48,764 bases of DNA, from the NCBI GenBank assembly GCA_004558145.1, contig SFDQ01000013.1:1-48764 (forward strand), read 5' to 3'. Position 1 is the first letter of the stretch; each line of letters opens with the position of its first letter. Position numbers and translations under genes: made by a program. Below the pieces are notes generated by a model. That model had not been told where the DNA came from. It made no database searches and saw only the letters and a list, made by a program, of their open reading frames with translations. Shown here piece after piece: positions 1 through 7,448 of the stretch. The DNA comes from Oscillospiraceae bacterium. Its GTDB lineage: Bacteria > Bacillota_A > Clostridia > Oscillospirales > Ruminococcaceae.

Positions 1-1
1 G

Positions 2-346
2 TACTACGCCACCAACGAGGAGTACATCCGCAAGTACCGGTTCACCAACGCGTTCCATCCCTTCCACGGCTTCTCGATGATGAGCTGTGGCCACATCGCG
101 GAGATGAACACCAGCGCCATCTACATCGTGGGCGCTCAGGAGCCGGGCATCGCCCGCAGCATGGGTCTGAAGACCCGCGCCACCTTCGAGGAGGCTCTGG
201 CGGACGCGAAGAAGAAGTACGTGGGCGAGAACCCCAACATCCTGGCTCTGCCCCAGACCTTCAAGCTGGCGGCGGTGCATCTGTGCATGAAGGATCCCAG
301 CCAGGACTGCATGGACGAGTACGGCAACCATCCCTGCTGCGGCTGA
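2..346 (+). CDS. LarA-like (lactate racemase domain) protein, C-terminal part
   Basis: Only the last 114 residues are in the window; the gene is cut by the left edge and is open in this frame from base 2. The visible part has a His-rich stretch (FHPFHGFSMMSCGH), an IYIVGAQEPG strand and an ALADAKKKYVG...NILALP segment. It resembles the C-terminal domain of nickel-dependent lactate racemase (LarA/DUF2088) family proteins, where a late helix and an ILxLP strand are followed by a short tail. The family isomerises 2-hydroxy acids using a pincer nickel cofactor, but the cofactor-binding N-terminal half is not visible here. The tail ends in PCCG. A GC-rich inverted repeat without a T-run (365-394) separates it from the TSUP permease, so co-transcription is possible. 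The family call is from memory of the C-terminal pattern; the substrate is unknown. Confidence 0.5.
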   Translation, partial: YYATNEEYIRKYRFTNAFHPFHGFSMMSCGHIAEMNTSAIYIVGAQEPGIARSMGLKTRATFEEALADAKKKYVGENPNILALPQTFKLAAVHLCMKDPSQDCMDEYGNHPCCG

Positions 347-430
347 ATCCCATTGAACTGACGGGCGGGCCCTGCTGAAAACGGCGGGGCCCGCGCCTTC
401 CTGCAAAACCAAAGAAAGGAGGCGGCGCCC

Positions 431-1219
431 ATGCAGGTGCTTGCCTATTTTATCATCAGTCTGCTGGCCAGCGTGGCGGGCGCCATCTGCGGCATCGGCG
501 GCGGCGTTATCATCAAGCCCACCCTGGACCTGTTCCATCTGGACAGCGTGGCCACGGTGAGCTTTTTGTCCGGCTGCACGGTGCTGGCCATGAGCTGCTA
601 TTCCGTCACCAAGTCCCTGCGCGCTGGCGACAGCAAGGTGGACCTGAAGCTGGGCACTCCGCTGGCCATCGGCGCGGCGGTGGGCGGCGTGGCCGGCAAG
701 CAGATGTTCGCGGTCATCAGCGCGGCGTTTGCCGAAACGGCGGGCGCGGTGCAGGCGGCCTGCCTCTTCCTCATCACCCTGGCCACCATGCTCTACACCA
801 TCAACAAGAGCCGCATCCGCACCCACAAGATCTTCAAGGTGTGGGTGTGCGTGGCCATCGGCCTGGTGCTGGGCATCATGTCCAGCTTTTTGGGCATCGG
901 CGGCGGCCCCATCAACCTGGTGGTGTTCTACTTCTTCTTCTCCATGGACACCAAGACCGCTGCCCAGAACAGCCTCTACGTCATTCTCATCAGCCAGATC
1001 ACCAGCCTTGCGGCGACCCTCGTCACCGGCAGCGTGCCGCCCTTCGGCTGGCTGAGCCTCGTGCTGATGGTGGCGGGCGGCATCGGCGGCGGCATGCTGG
1101 GCCGCATCGCCAACAAGCGGATGGACAACAAGGCGGTGGAGAAGCTGTTCATCGGCCTGATGGGCATCATCATGGCCATCAGCCTCTACAACGTCTGGCA
1201 GTACACCTTCGCGGTCTGA
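431..1219 (+). CDS. TSUP (TauE/SafE) family sulfite/organosulfonate-type permease
   Basis: A 262-residue integral membrane protein of the usual TSUP length. It has two homologous halves, each opening with a glycine-rich motif: GAICGIGGGVIIKP near residue 16 and SSFLGIGGGPINL near 151. These repeats and the roughly eight hydrophobic segments identify the family, which exports or imports small anions such as sulfite, sulfoacetate or other sulfonates and carboxylates. The ATG follows AAAGGAGG with 7-8 nt spacing. The gene lies just downstream of a LarA-like gene, and TSUP permeases are sometimes linked to 2-hydroxy-acid enzymes, so a hydroxy-acid or sulfonate substrate is a reasonable guess but unproven. 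An intrinsic terminator follows directly, so it ends its transcription unit. Confidence 0.85.
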   Translation: MQVLAYFIISLLASVAGAICGIGGGVIIKPTLDLFHLDSVATVSFLSGCTVLAMSCYSVTKSLRAGDSKVDLKLGTPLAIGAAVGGVAGKQMFAVISAAFAETAGAVQAACLFLITLATMLYTINKSRIRTHKIFKVWVCVAIGLVLGIMSSFLGIGGGPINLVVFYFFFSMDTKTAAQNSLYVILISQITSLAATLVTGSVPPFGWLSLVLMVAGGIGGGMLGRIANKRMDNKAVEKLFIGLMGIIMAISLYNVWQYTFAV

Positions 1220-1234
1220 AAAAACAGCAAGCGG

Positions 1235-1270
1235 AGCGGCCCCGGTCGATTTGACCGGGGCCGCTTTTTT
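1235..1270 (+). terminator. Intrinsic terminator after the TSUP gene
   Basis: A perfect 13-bp GC-rich stem (1235-1247 with 1253-1265), 5-nt loop and a run of T to 1270, 15 nt after the stop codon. Confidence 0.85.
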
Positions 1271-1348
1271 GCGCGGGGGAGGGGAGAGGACGGGAAAGCC
1301 GCCCGGCCGGGGTGGAGCCCGTTTTTCCCCACGTAGTGCGCATCAGAA

Positions 1349-1757
1349 CGGACATTTTCCTTCGTCGTGGAAAATGTCCGGAGTGCCGCGTGCGGTGGGG
1401 AGAAACCGGGCGAAGCTTTTTCGCAAAGCTGGCCGTCTCTTTGTCCGGGCGGCGCTGAGGAGCGGGGAAGTCTTGCGCGGGGCGGCCGCGTCCCTGTCCG
1501 CCGCCGCACGCGGCGTTTCGGACACTTTGCCCTCAAGCCGGGCAAAGTGTTCGCTCCGAGGCGCACTACGCGGCGGCAGTGCCGCGTCTGGCTCGGCTGA
1601 CATCGTGCGGCCTGCCGGGCAAAACGAGGGAGAGCGCCGCCCTGCCGCGCCGAGCCGGGGCAAAGCACCTTCCACAAAACCAACCTTCGCTTGGTCCGGG
1701 CGGCGCAAGGGGCCGGGGAAATCTTGCGTGGGGCGGCCGCGTCCCTGTCCGCCGCCG
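1349..1757. repeat. Gene-free block of degenerate GC-rich repeats with hairpins
   Basis: The 575 bases between the TSUP terminator and the thioesterase gene hold no convincing gene. Instead there is an imperfect direct repeat: 1441-1506 and 1692-1757 align without gaps at an offset of 251 and end in a run of about 28 nearly identical bases (GGGGCGGCCGCGTCCCTGTC and on). Each copy is preceded by a strong inverted repeat: 1349-1360 with 1369-1380 (12 bp perfect), and 1522-1532 with 1540-1550 (11 bp perfect). Open frames through the block are Arg/Ala/Pro-rich on both strands and have no ribosome site, so I treat them as chance frames. It looks like a decayed intergenic repeat element that has duplicated in place. 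Confidence 0.6.
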
Positions 1758-1845
1758 TGCCGGGGCGGCCGCTTGCATTTTTCGGCAGGGGGTGTACAAT
1801 ACCATACCGTGAGACATGTTTTTTTGAAAGAACGGGAGAACGCAA

Positions 1846-2286
1846 ATGGAACAACAGGAAAAAGGCCTTGACCTCTCGCTGCTGAACGAGGAGCTGCGCC
1901 GGGCCATCGCCGCCCACACCAAGCCCATGGTCTGCTTCGAGGGCCTGGAGGTGACCGCCATCCGGGAAGGCTATGTGGAGGCGAAAGCCCCCGTCACCGA
2001 GAACAGCCTGAACCCCTACGGCAACGCCCACGGCGGGTGGCTGTTCGCCCTGTGCGACACCTGCTCCGGCCTCGCGGCCAGCACCTGGGGCCGCCCCAAC
2101 GTGACCCTGCAGGCCTCGGTGAACTACATCCGGGGCGCAAAGCCCGGCGACACCGTCACCGTCAAGGCCACCAGCCGCCACAGCGGCGGGCGCACCGCCG
2201 TGAATCAGGTGGAGCTTTTCGACGGCCAGGGCCGTCTGCTGCTCACCAGCAGCTTCACCATGTACTATATGGACGGCAAAAAATGA
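1846..2286 (+). CDS. PaaI-type hotdog-fold acyl-CoA thioesterase
   Basis: A 146-residue single hotdog domain. The diagnostic motif is NPYGNAHGGWLFALCDTC around residues 56-73, with N, HGG and an acidic residue placed as in PaaI/YbgC-like thioesterases. The central HGG lies at the start of the long hot-dog helix, and the following Asp would be the catalytic acid. The second half (NVTLQASVNYIRGAKPGDTVTV) supplies the typical beta strands. It should hydrolyse acyl- or aryl-CoA thioesters in the cytosol; the substrate cannot be read from the sequence. The ATG is preceded by GGGAGAACGCAA, a modest ribosome site. It stands alone between the repeat block and a bidirectional terminator. Confidence 0.85.
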   Translation: MEQQEKGLDLSLLNEELRRAIAAHTKPMVCFEGLEVTAIREGYVEAKAPVTENSLNPYGNAHGGWLFALCDTCSGLAASTWGRPNVTLQASVNYIRGAKPGDTVTVKATSRHSGGRTAVNQVELFDGQGRLLLTSSFTMYYMDGKK

Positions 2287-2320
2287 AAAAAGGCAGGGCC
2301 CGCCGGGCCCTGCCTTTTAT
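2285..2320. terminator. Bidirectional terminator between convergent genes
   Basis: Stem GGCAGGGCCC (2292-2301) pairs with 2305-2314 across a 3-nt loop, with A-run before and T-run after. It can serve the thioesterase (+) and the tautomerase operon (-). Confidence 0.8.
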
Positions 2321-2372
2321 TTTGCACATCCGGGCGGCCGCCGTGTTGAAAACACGGGCCGCCCGCCGCCGG

Positions 2373-2714
2373 TCAGAAGTTGGAGCCGTTCCAGCCCCAG
2401 TGCTCCGTCTCAGCGTACTTCACATACACCCGGTCGGCGGGGATGTCCAGCACGCTGTCCAGAATGTCGCACACCCGGCCGGTCAGCTGGCGGTAGTCCT
2501 CGCCGTCCGCGCCGCCGTAGACGCTCACCTCCGCGATGGCGGCGGGCGCGTCGCTGCCCGCCATCCACAGGGCCTTTTCGCCCTCCACTTCCACCATCAG
2601 CCAGGCCTCGCTCTTGCCCGGGATGACCTCGATGGCCTGCCCCAGCATGGTCTTGACCCGCTCGGCCTGGCTCTCGTTCACCGCCACATTGGCGCTCACC
2701 CGAATAAACGGCAT
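2373..2714 (-). CDS. MIF/tautomerase-superfamily protein
   Basis: A 113-residue protein with the MIF-family layout. It has an N-terminal Pro directly after the initiator Met (MPFIRV), which would act as the catalytic base once Met is removed. A beta-alpha-beta repeat follows, and the sequence ends in the family's C-terminal signature EHWGWNGSNF. The length matches MIF homologues (about 115), not the 60-residue 4-OT type. Expected activity is keto-enol tautomerisation of phenylpyruvate-like substrates, as a trimer; the physiological role in bacteria is not known. It is the last gene of the minus-strand operon, 15 nt after the hydrolase gene, with a good AGGAGG site. MIF homologues from gut bacteria are of interest because the host protein is a cytokine, but nothing here (no signal peptide) indicates export. 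Confidence 0.85.
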   Translation of the reverse strand: MPFIRVSANVAVNESQAERVKTMLGQAIEVIPGKSEAWLMVEVEGEKALWMAGSDAPAAIAEVSVYGGADGEDYRQLTGRVCDILDSVLDIPADRVYVKYAETEHWGWNGSNF

Positions 2715-2729
2715 GTTCCTTCCTCCTTT

Positions 2730-3647
2730 TTATTCCGCCGCGGGCAGATGCGCCCGCAGAAACTGCAAAACGTCCTCGTACACCTCGGCCTTGCCCGCCT
2801 CGTTGAGAATTTCGTGGCGCATGCCGGGGTAGAGCTTCAGCCGCACGTCCAGGCCAGCGTCCTTCAGCCACTGATACACCTGGGTGGGGCCTTTGCCGTT
2901 CGCGCCCACCGGGTCCTTGTCGCCGGCGATGACGAACACCGGCAGGCTTTTGGGCACCCGGGCCGCCCAGCTCGGGCCGGTCACGGCGGCAAGCCCGCCG
3001 AACATGTCCCGGTAGGTGGCCGCCGTGAAGGTGAAGCCGCAGTCCGGGTCGGCGTCAAAGGCCTCCTGCACGGACTTGTCCGCCGCCAGCCAGGCCGAGG
3101 GCCCCTCGCCGGGGAACTGCTTGTGATAGCCGCCGGTGGAGAGGGACTCGATGAGTTTGCCGGGGCTCTTGGGGCCCTTCACCGCCGCCTGCAGGCTGGC
3201 CAGCGCCCGGGCAAAGCCCAGCAGGGGATTGGCACCCATGGTGCCGCAGACCACCGCGGCGGAAAGCCCGCCGCCCCAGCGGGCGATGTACTCCCGGGTC
3301 AAAAAAGAGCCCATGCTGTGGCCGAAGATGAACACCGGCAGGCCGGGGTATTTGGCCCGGGCGTCCGCCTCCAGCCGGTGCAGGTCGGCCAGCACATGCT
3401 CCCAGCCGTCGCGGTCGGCAAAGTGGCCCTTCACCACCGCCGAGCGCCCGTGGCCCGCGTGGTCGTTCATGAACACCGCGAAGCCGTTTTCGGCCAGAAA
3501 ACTGCCGAAATCCGCGTAGCGGGCGCTGTGCTCCGCCATGCCGTGCACCAGCAAAAGCACCGCTTTCGGTTCTTCGTGGGCCCACAGACGGGAAAAGATC
3601 TCGCCCTCGCCGCTGTGGGCGGGGCTGGTCCACTCACTGCTCTTCAT
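2730..3647 (-). CDS. Alpha/beta hydrolase, monoacylglycerol lipase/lysophospholipase type
   Basis: A 305-residue serine hydrolase. LLLVHGMAEHS (about residues 31-41) gives the oxyanion-hole HG motif, GHSMGS the nucleophile elbow (Ser111), IAGDKDPVG the Asp, and LYPGMRHEILNE the His. MAEHSxRY and DHAGHGRS are characteristic of the monoglyceride lipase/lysophospholipase (PldB-like, Hydrolase_4) branch. There is no signal peptide, so it should act in the cytosol on lyso- or monoacyl-lipids. Its start lies 14 nt inside the end of the PII-like gene, with an AAAGGAGG site embedded in that gene, so the two are translationally linked. The pairing with a PII-like/DUF1538 module is unusual and its meaning is unclear. 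Confidence 0.85.
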   Translation of the reverse strand: MKSSEWTSPAHSGEGEIFSRLWAHEEPKAVLLLVHGMAEHSARYADFGSFLAENGFAVFMNDHAGHGRSAVVKGHFADRDGWEHVLADLHRLEADARAKYPGLPVFIFGHSMGSFLTREYIARWGGGLSAAVVCGTMGANPLLGFARALASLQAAVKGPKSPGKLIESLSTGGYHKQFPGEGPSAWLAADKSVQEAFDADPDCGFTFTAATYRDMFGGLAAVTGPSWAARVPKSLPVFVIAGDKDPVGANGKGPTQVYQWLKDAGLDVRLKLYPGMRHEILNEAGKAEVYEDVLQFLRAHLPAAE

Positions 3648-4356
3648 GTTCTTCCTCCTTTTGTTCCGCCGCGCCGAAGGGCGCCAGCGACAGACCGGTC
3701 ACATCGCTCACCGGCAGCGAAAAGGCCAGGGCGTGGCCGATGCCCGCGCCCTCGGCGCAGATGGCTTTCATCACCGGCTGCCGCCCCGCGGCGGGCACCA
3801 GGATGAGCACCACGTCCTTTTCCGGCTGGATGGTGATGTGCAGGAATTTCTGGGCTTCCTCGGCGGCAAGGCTCCGGCCGCGCACCACTGTGCCGCCCCG
3901 GGCTCCCGCCCCGCGGGCGGTGTCCATCACATCGGCGGCAAAGCCGTGCTCGGTGATGACCACGATGAGTTCATGCTGGCTGCGCATGGGTCGCTCCTCC
4001 TTTTGGGATGGTGTTTCGGCCGCCGCTGCCGCGGCGATGCGCTGGTGGGCCAGCGCGCTGATGCTGCACAGGTCGATGGTGAAGGCGATGCCCCGCCCCG
4101 GGCGGTAGAGCTCCAGCCGCTCGGTCAGCGCCGCCAGCGCCCCGCCGGCGTCTCCCGGCAAAAGCGCCAGCACCACGTCCTTTTCCGGCTCGTCCAGGCC
4201 CAGCAGGTCCATCACTTCCGCGCTGGCGGTGCCGTGGCCCAGCAGCACGAACTGCGTCAGGATGCGGCGGCGGCGCAGCTCGGCGGACACCGCCTCGCCC
4301 TTGCCCCGGTCCACCACGGCGAACAGGCAGCGTATGGATGAAGGCACTTGGTTCAT
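3634..4356 (-). CDS. Tandem PII-like signalling protein
   Basis: A 240-residue protein made of two PII-like ferredoxin-fold units. Unit 1 spans roughly residues 8-105 and unit 2 roughly 127-225. They share a pattern of a hydrophobic strand, a GxGTAS or GGTVVRG turn, and E(P)EKDVVLxLxP (EKDVVLALLP and EKDVVLILVP). In single-domain PII proteins three chains form a trimer; a tandem fusion would change the assembly, possibly to a pseudo-hexameric or dimer-based form. The classical uridylylation Tyr in a long T-loop is not evident. The ATG overlaps the DUF1538 stop by 4 nt (ATGA) with a GGAGGAT site, so the two are translationally coupled and this protein probably regulates that membrane protein. 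The ligand (nucleotide, or something else) cannot be told from sequence. Confidence 0.7.
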   Translation of the reverse strand: MNQVPSSIRCLFAVVDRGKGEAVSAELRRRRILTQFVLLGHGTASAEVMDLLGLDEPEKDVVLALLPGDAGGALAALTERLELYRPGRGIAFTIDLCSISALAHQRIAAAAAAETPSQKEERPMRSQHELIVVITEHGFAADVMDTARGAGARGGTVVRGRSLAAEEAQKFLHITIQPEKDVVLILVPAAGRQPVMKAICAEGAGIGHALAFSLPVSDVTGLSLAPFGAAEQKEEEHEEQ

Positions 4357-5888
4357 TGCACATCCTCCTCGGGGCCCGCGTCCAGTTCCAGCACGTCGTC
4401 CGTCTCCTGCGCCGGGGCGCTTTCGCCGGCGTGCCGGGTCTTGAACTGATACACCAGCCCGATGATCTGAATGGTGATGAGGGGTATCATGGCCACCATG
4501 GCCACCACCCCGAAGGCGTCGGTGAGAATGTTGCCCCCCACCGCCTCGCAGGCGCCCATGGCAAAGGGCAGAAGGAAGGTGGCGGTCATGGGGCCGGAGG
4601 CCACCCCGCCGGAGTCAAAGGCCACCGCGGTGAAGATGCGGGGCACGAAAAAGCTCAACGCCAGCGCCAGGGCGTAGCCCGGCAGCAAAAACCACAGAAG
4701 GGGCACGCCGGTGAGCACCCGCACCATCGACAGCCCCACCGAGGCCGCCATGCCGATGGACAGGCCCGCCATCATCACCTTCTGGGAGATGGCGCCGCCG
4801 GTGATCTCCTCCACCTGCTTGTTCAGCACCAGTACGGCGGGCTCGGCCTTGACCAGGAAGTAGCCGATGAGCATGCCCACCGGCACGATGAGCCAGCGCA
4901 GGGGCAGCTGCGCCAGCCGGCGGCCCAGCTCGTTGCCCGCGGGCATGAAGCCCACGTTCACCCCGGTGAGGAAGAGGGTGAGGCCCAGGAAGGTGTAGAG
5001 GATGCCCACCAGGATCTTGGCCAGCGCCCGGCGGCGGAGCCGGAAGAAGAGCACCTGAAACACCAGAAAGAACGCCAGGATGGGCCCCAGCGCCAGGGCC
5101 ACCTCTTTTGCGTATTCCGGCACTGCCGTTCCGAAGGCTGCCAGCAGGGCCCGGGTGTCCTCGATTTCAGACACCGACAGGGGCGTGTAGCTCGCGTCGC
5201 CCGAGCGGTAGATCATGCCCAGGATCAGCACCGACAGCACCGGCCCGATGCTGCACAGCGCCACAAGACCGAAGCTGTCGCCCTCGGCGTTTTTGTCCGA
5301 GCGGACGGCGGTGAGGCCAAGGCCCAGCGCCATGATGAAGGGCACCGTGATGGGCCCGGTGGTCACCCCGCCGGAGTCGAAGGCCACCGCCAGAAAATCC
5401 GACGGCACGAAGCGGGTGAGGATGAACACCAGAAGATAAAAGACGATGAGCATGGCCGGCAGGCTCCAGCCCAGCAAAATGCGCAGGAAGCTCAGCACCA
5501 GGAACAGCCCCACCCCGGCGGCCACCGTCAGGATGAGCACCATGTCCGGCACGGCGGGGGTCTGGCTGGCCAGCACCGCCAGGTCCGGCTCCGCCATGGT
5601 CACCAGCATGCCGATGACAAAGCAGGCCGCAAGAATGAGCCACAGCCGCCGGGTGCGGGTGAGGCGGGTGCCCACCAGCTCGCCGATGGGCATCATGGCC
5701 ATGTCCGCCCCCAGGGAGAAAAAGCCCATGCCCAGAATGAGCAGAGCCGCCCCCGCCAGGAACAGGCACAGGGTGGAAAGGTCCACTGGCACCACCACAG
5801 CGCACAGCGCCAGCACGATGAGGCTGACGGGCAGCACGGCGGCCAGGGACTCGTGAATTTTCAGCTTGAGTTGTTTGTTCAAGGGCAT
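4353..5888 (-). CDS. DUF1538 family membrane protein, fused double-domain form
   Basis: A 511-residue multi-spanning protein carrying two copies of the DUF1538 domain. The hallmark VAFDSGG(V)-(T/S)GP appears twice, in AFDSGGVTTGPITVPF and AFDSGGVASGPMTATF. Each is followed by a long loop and DxFGxVAxxxxxP. DUF1538 proteins often occur as two separate subunits; I recall, without being able to check, a report of such a pair (UmpAB) as a cation/proton antiporter. Here both halves are in one chain. The start is ambiguous: the ATG at 5888 sits only 2 nt from AAAGGAGG, whereas TTG at 5882 has ideal spacing and would give NKQLKLK as the N-terminus; a further ATG upstream at 5927 lacks support. It heads an operon with the PII-like protein, suggesting ligand-gated transport. 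Confidence 0.75.
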   Translation of the reverse strand: MPLNKQLKLKIHESLAAVLPVSLIVLALCAVVVPVDLSTLCLFLAGAALLILGMGFFSLGADMAMMPIGELVGTRLTRTRRLWLILAACFVIGMLVTMAEPDLAVLASQTPAVPDMVLILTVAAGVGLFLVLSFLRILLGWSLPAMLIVFYLLVFILTRFVPSDFLAVAFDSGGVTTGPITVPFIMALGLGLTAVRSDKNAEGDSFGLVALCSIGPVLSVLILGMIYRSGDASYTPLSVSEIEDTRALLAAFGTAVPEYAKEVALALGPILAFFLVFQVLFFRLRRRALAKILVGILYTFLGLTLFLTGVNVGFMPAGNELGRRLAQLPLRWLIVPVGMLIGYFLVKAEPAVLVLNKQVEEITGGAISQKVMMAGLSIGMAASVGLSMVRVLTGVPLLWFLLPGYALALALSFFVPRIFTAVAFDSGGVASGPMTATFLLPFAMGACEAVGGNILTDAFGVVAMVAMIPLITIQIIGLVYQFKTRHAGESAPAQETDDVLELDAGPEEDVQ

Positions 5889-5992
5889 CGCCTCCTTTGA
5901 CGCGGGGTGGACGCGCCGCGCCGGCAAAGGGGTGCGTCAAACCGGCGCGGACGGGAGGGCCGGGCCCGAAGGCGCCCTCGCAAGATATATAC

Positions 5993-6022
5993 ATTATATA
6001 ACGGGGCGGCGGCAGGCCGCAA
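5993..6022 (-). promoter_or_regulatory. Promoter for the DUF1538 operon
   Basis: On the minus strand a perfect -10 TATAAT (5993-5998) lies 18 nt from a weak -35 TTGCGG (6017-6022). It is about 105 nt upstream of the DUF1538 start, in an AT-rich patch that stands out from the GC-rich surroundings. Confidence 0.5.
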
Positions 6023-6048
6023 GCATGGAAAAATTTTTGCACAGGCCA

Positions 6049-6110
6049 TAGTTTTTTAATACAAGTGCGTAGTTTTTTCTATCGTTTTTTCCCTTTCCGG
6101 CAGGTAAAAT
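6049..6110 (+). promoter_or_regulatory. mglB promoter with 21-bp-spaced direct repeats
   Basis: Two copies of TAGTTTTTT(A/C)-(A/T)-(T/A)-(A/T)C lie at 6049-6062 and 6070-6083, a centre-to-centre distance of 21 bp, i.e. two helical turns on the same DNA face. The second copy touches the position expected for -35 (6082-6087, with no good TTGACA) relative to a -10-like TAAAAT at 6105-6110. This is the arrangement bound by AraC-type regulators that activate from a site overlapping -35. The obvious candidate is the YesN-like regulator encoded 4 kb downstream. The repeats are seen directly; their function is inferred. Confidence 0.5.
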
Positions 6111-6187
6111 GGATTTGTCACCGGGCGAAACGGCCTTTCGGCGCGAAGGCGCAAAGGCCACGCCCAAAAAATCAAGGAGGACAAACC

Positions 6188-7324
6188 ATGAAAAAGCTTC
6201 TTGCACTTGCACTGAGCGCTGTGCTGGCCCTGAGCCTGGCGGCTTGCGGCGGCACCCCCGCTTCCACCCCTGCTTCCACCCCCGCTTCCGGGGCCACCTC
6301 TGAGGGCGGCGCCACCGCCACCTCCGACATGCGCGTGGACGTGTTCTACTACGACTTCTCCGACGTGTACATCTCCACCGTGCGCGCCGCCATGGACGAG
6401 CAGCTGAAGGCCATGGGCATCGAGCCCAACAACTGGGACGCCGCCGGCAGCCAGCCCACCCAGACCGACCAGGTCAACACCGCCCTCACCGCCGGTTCCG
6501 ACCTGCTGATCGTCAACATCGTTGAGACCGCCACCAGCGCTCCCGCGCAGGACATCGTGAATGCCGCCCAGACCGCCGGCATCCCCGTCATCTTCTTCAA
6601 CCGCGAGGTTGCTGACGAAGTCATCGGCAGCTACGACAAGTGCGCCTTCGTGGGCACCAACGCCCCCGACGCCGGCCACATGCAGGGCGAGATGATCGGC
6701 AACTACCTGCTGGCCAACTACGACACCGTTGACCTGAACGGCGACGGCACCATCTCCTACGTCATGTTCAAGGGCCAGGAGGGCAACGCTGAGGCCGAGG
6801 CCCGCACCCAGTACGCCGTTGAGGACGCCAACAAGCTGCTCACCGAGGCCGGCAAGCCCGAACTGAGCTACTACGACGCCAGCGCTTCCACCAAGTACCT
6901 GGTCGACACCGAGGGCAAGTGGTCCGCCAAGGCCGCCAACGACTACATGGTCGCTCTGCTGGGCTCCTACAACGAGGACAACGGCAACATGGTCGAGCTG
7001 ATCATCTGCAACAACGACGGCATGGCCGAGGGCGCTATCTCCGCTCTGCAGAACGTCGGCTACAACAACGGCGCCGAGACCACCATCATCCCCGTGTTCG
7101 GCGTTGACGCCACCGACAGCGCCAAGGCTCTGATCAAGGCCGGCAACATGGCTGGTTCCATCAAGCAGGACGCCGTGGGCATGGCTTCCACCATCAACAC
7201 CCTGGTCAAGAACGTCCAGGACAGCGCTGAGCTGATGGCCAACACCGATCAGTTCGTCGTGGACGAGGGCGTGGCCAAGATCCGCGTTCCCTACGCGATG
7301 TACGACGCCACCAGCGAGGACTGA
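6188..7324 (+). CDS. mglB: Galactose/methyl-galactoside ABC transporter binding lipoprotein
   Basis: A 378-residue lipoprotein: signal peptide with lipobox LAACG (Cys about residue 20), a low-complexity Ala/Ser/Thr/Pro linker of TPAS repeats, then a periplasmic-binding fold of the galactose-binding type. The segment DLNGDGTISY matches the EF-hand-like calcium loop of MglB. VIFFNRE, ICNNDGMAEGA and FGVDATDSA are the other family signatures, with residues that stack on and hydrogen-bond the hexose. The ATG follows AAGGAGG with good spacing; the upstream in-frame ATG lacks a ribosome site. It is first in mglB-mglA-mglC. A 16-bp hairpin follows it and probably keeps the binding protein more abundant than the permease. 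Codon usage is strongly biased to C-ending codons, as for a highly expressed gene. Confidence 0.92.
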   Translation: MKKLLALALSAVLALSLAACGGTPASTPASTPASGATSEGGATATSDMRVDVFYYDFSDVYISTVRAAMDEQLKAMGIEPNNWDAAGSQPTQTDQVNTALTAGSDLLIVNIVETATSAPAQDIVNAAQTAGIPVIFFNREVADEVIGSYDKCAFVGTNAPDAGHMQGEMIGNYLLANYDTVDLNGDGTISYVMFKGQEGNAEAEARTQYAVEDANKLLTEAGKPELSYYDASASTKYLVDTEGKWSAKAANDYMVALLGSYNEDNGNMVELIICNNDGMAEGAISALQNVGYNNGAETTIIPVFGVDATDSAKALIKAGNMAGSIKQDAVGMASTINTLVKNVQDSAELMANTDQFVVDEGVAKIRVPYAMYDATSED

Positions 7325-7349
7325 TCTTTCATCCGCTGAATTGACCCAT

Positions 7350-7385
7350 GGCCGGGCGGGGCTGCACTGGCAGCCCCGCCCGGCC
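7350..7385 (+). promoter_or_regulatory. Intercistronic hairpin between mglB and mglA
   Basis: A perfect 16-bp inverted repeat (7350-7365 with 7370-7385) around a 4-nt loop, with no T-run. It is too stable to be chance and lacks a terminator tail, so it probably protects the mglB end of the mRNA or attenuates expression of the downstream genes. Confidence 0.65.
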
Positions 7386-7448
7386 TGACGTGGGATAACC
7401 CCCCTTTTGCGAAGGGCGGATTTTCCCCGCCAAGAGAGGAGGAAGAAT

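Noticed and set aside
365..394. Inverted repeat after the LarA-like gene as terminator
   Set aside because: No T-run follows; it could be an RNA hairpin but not a convincing intrinsic terminator.
1251..1871. Long open frames on both strands through the repeat block before the thioesterase
   Set aside because: Arg/Ala/Pro-rich, no ribosome site, overlap of frames on both strands and a repeat structure indicate chance frames in GC-rich DNA.
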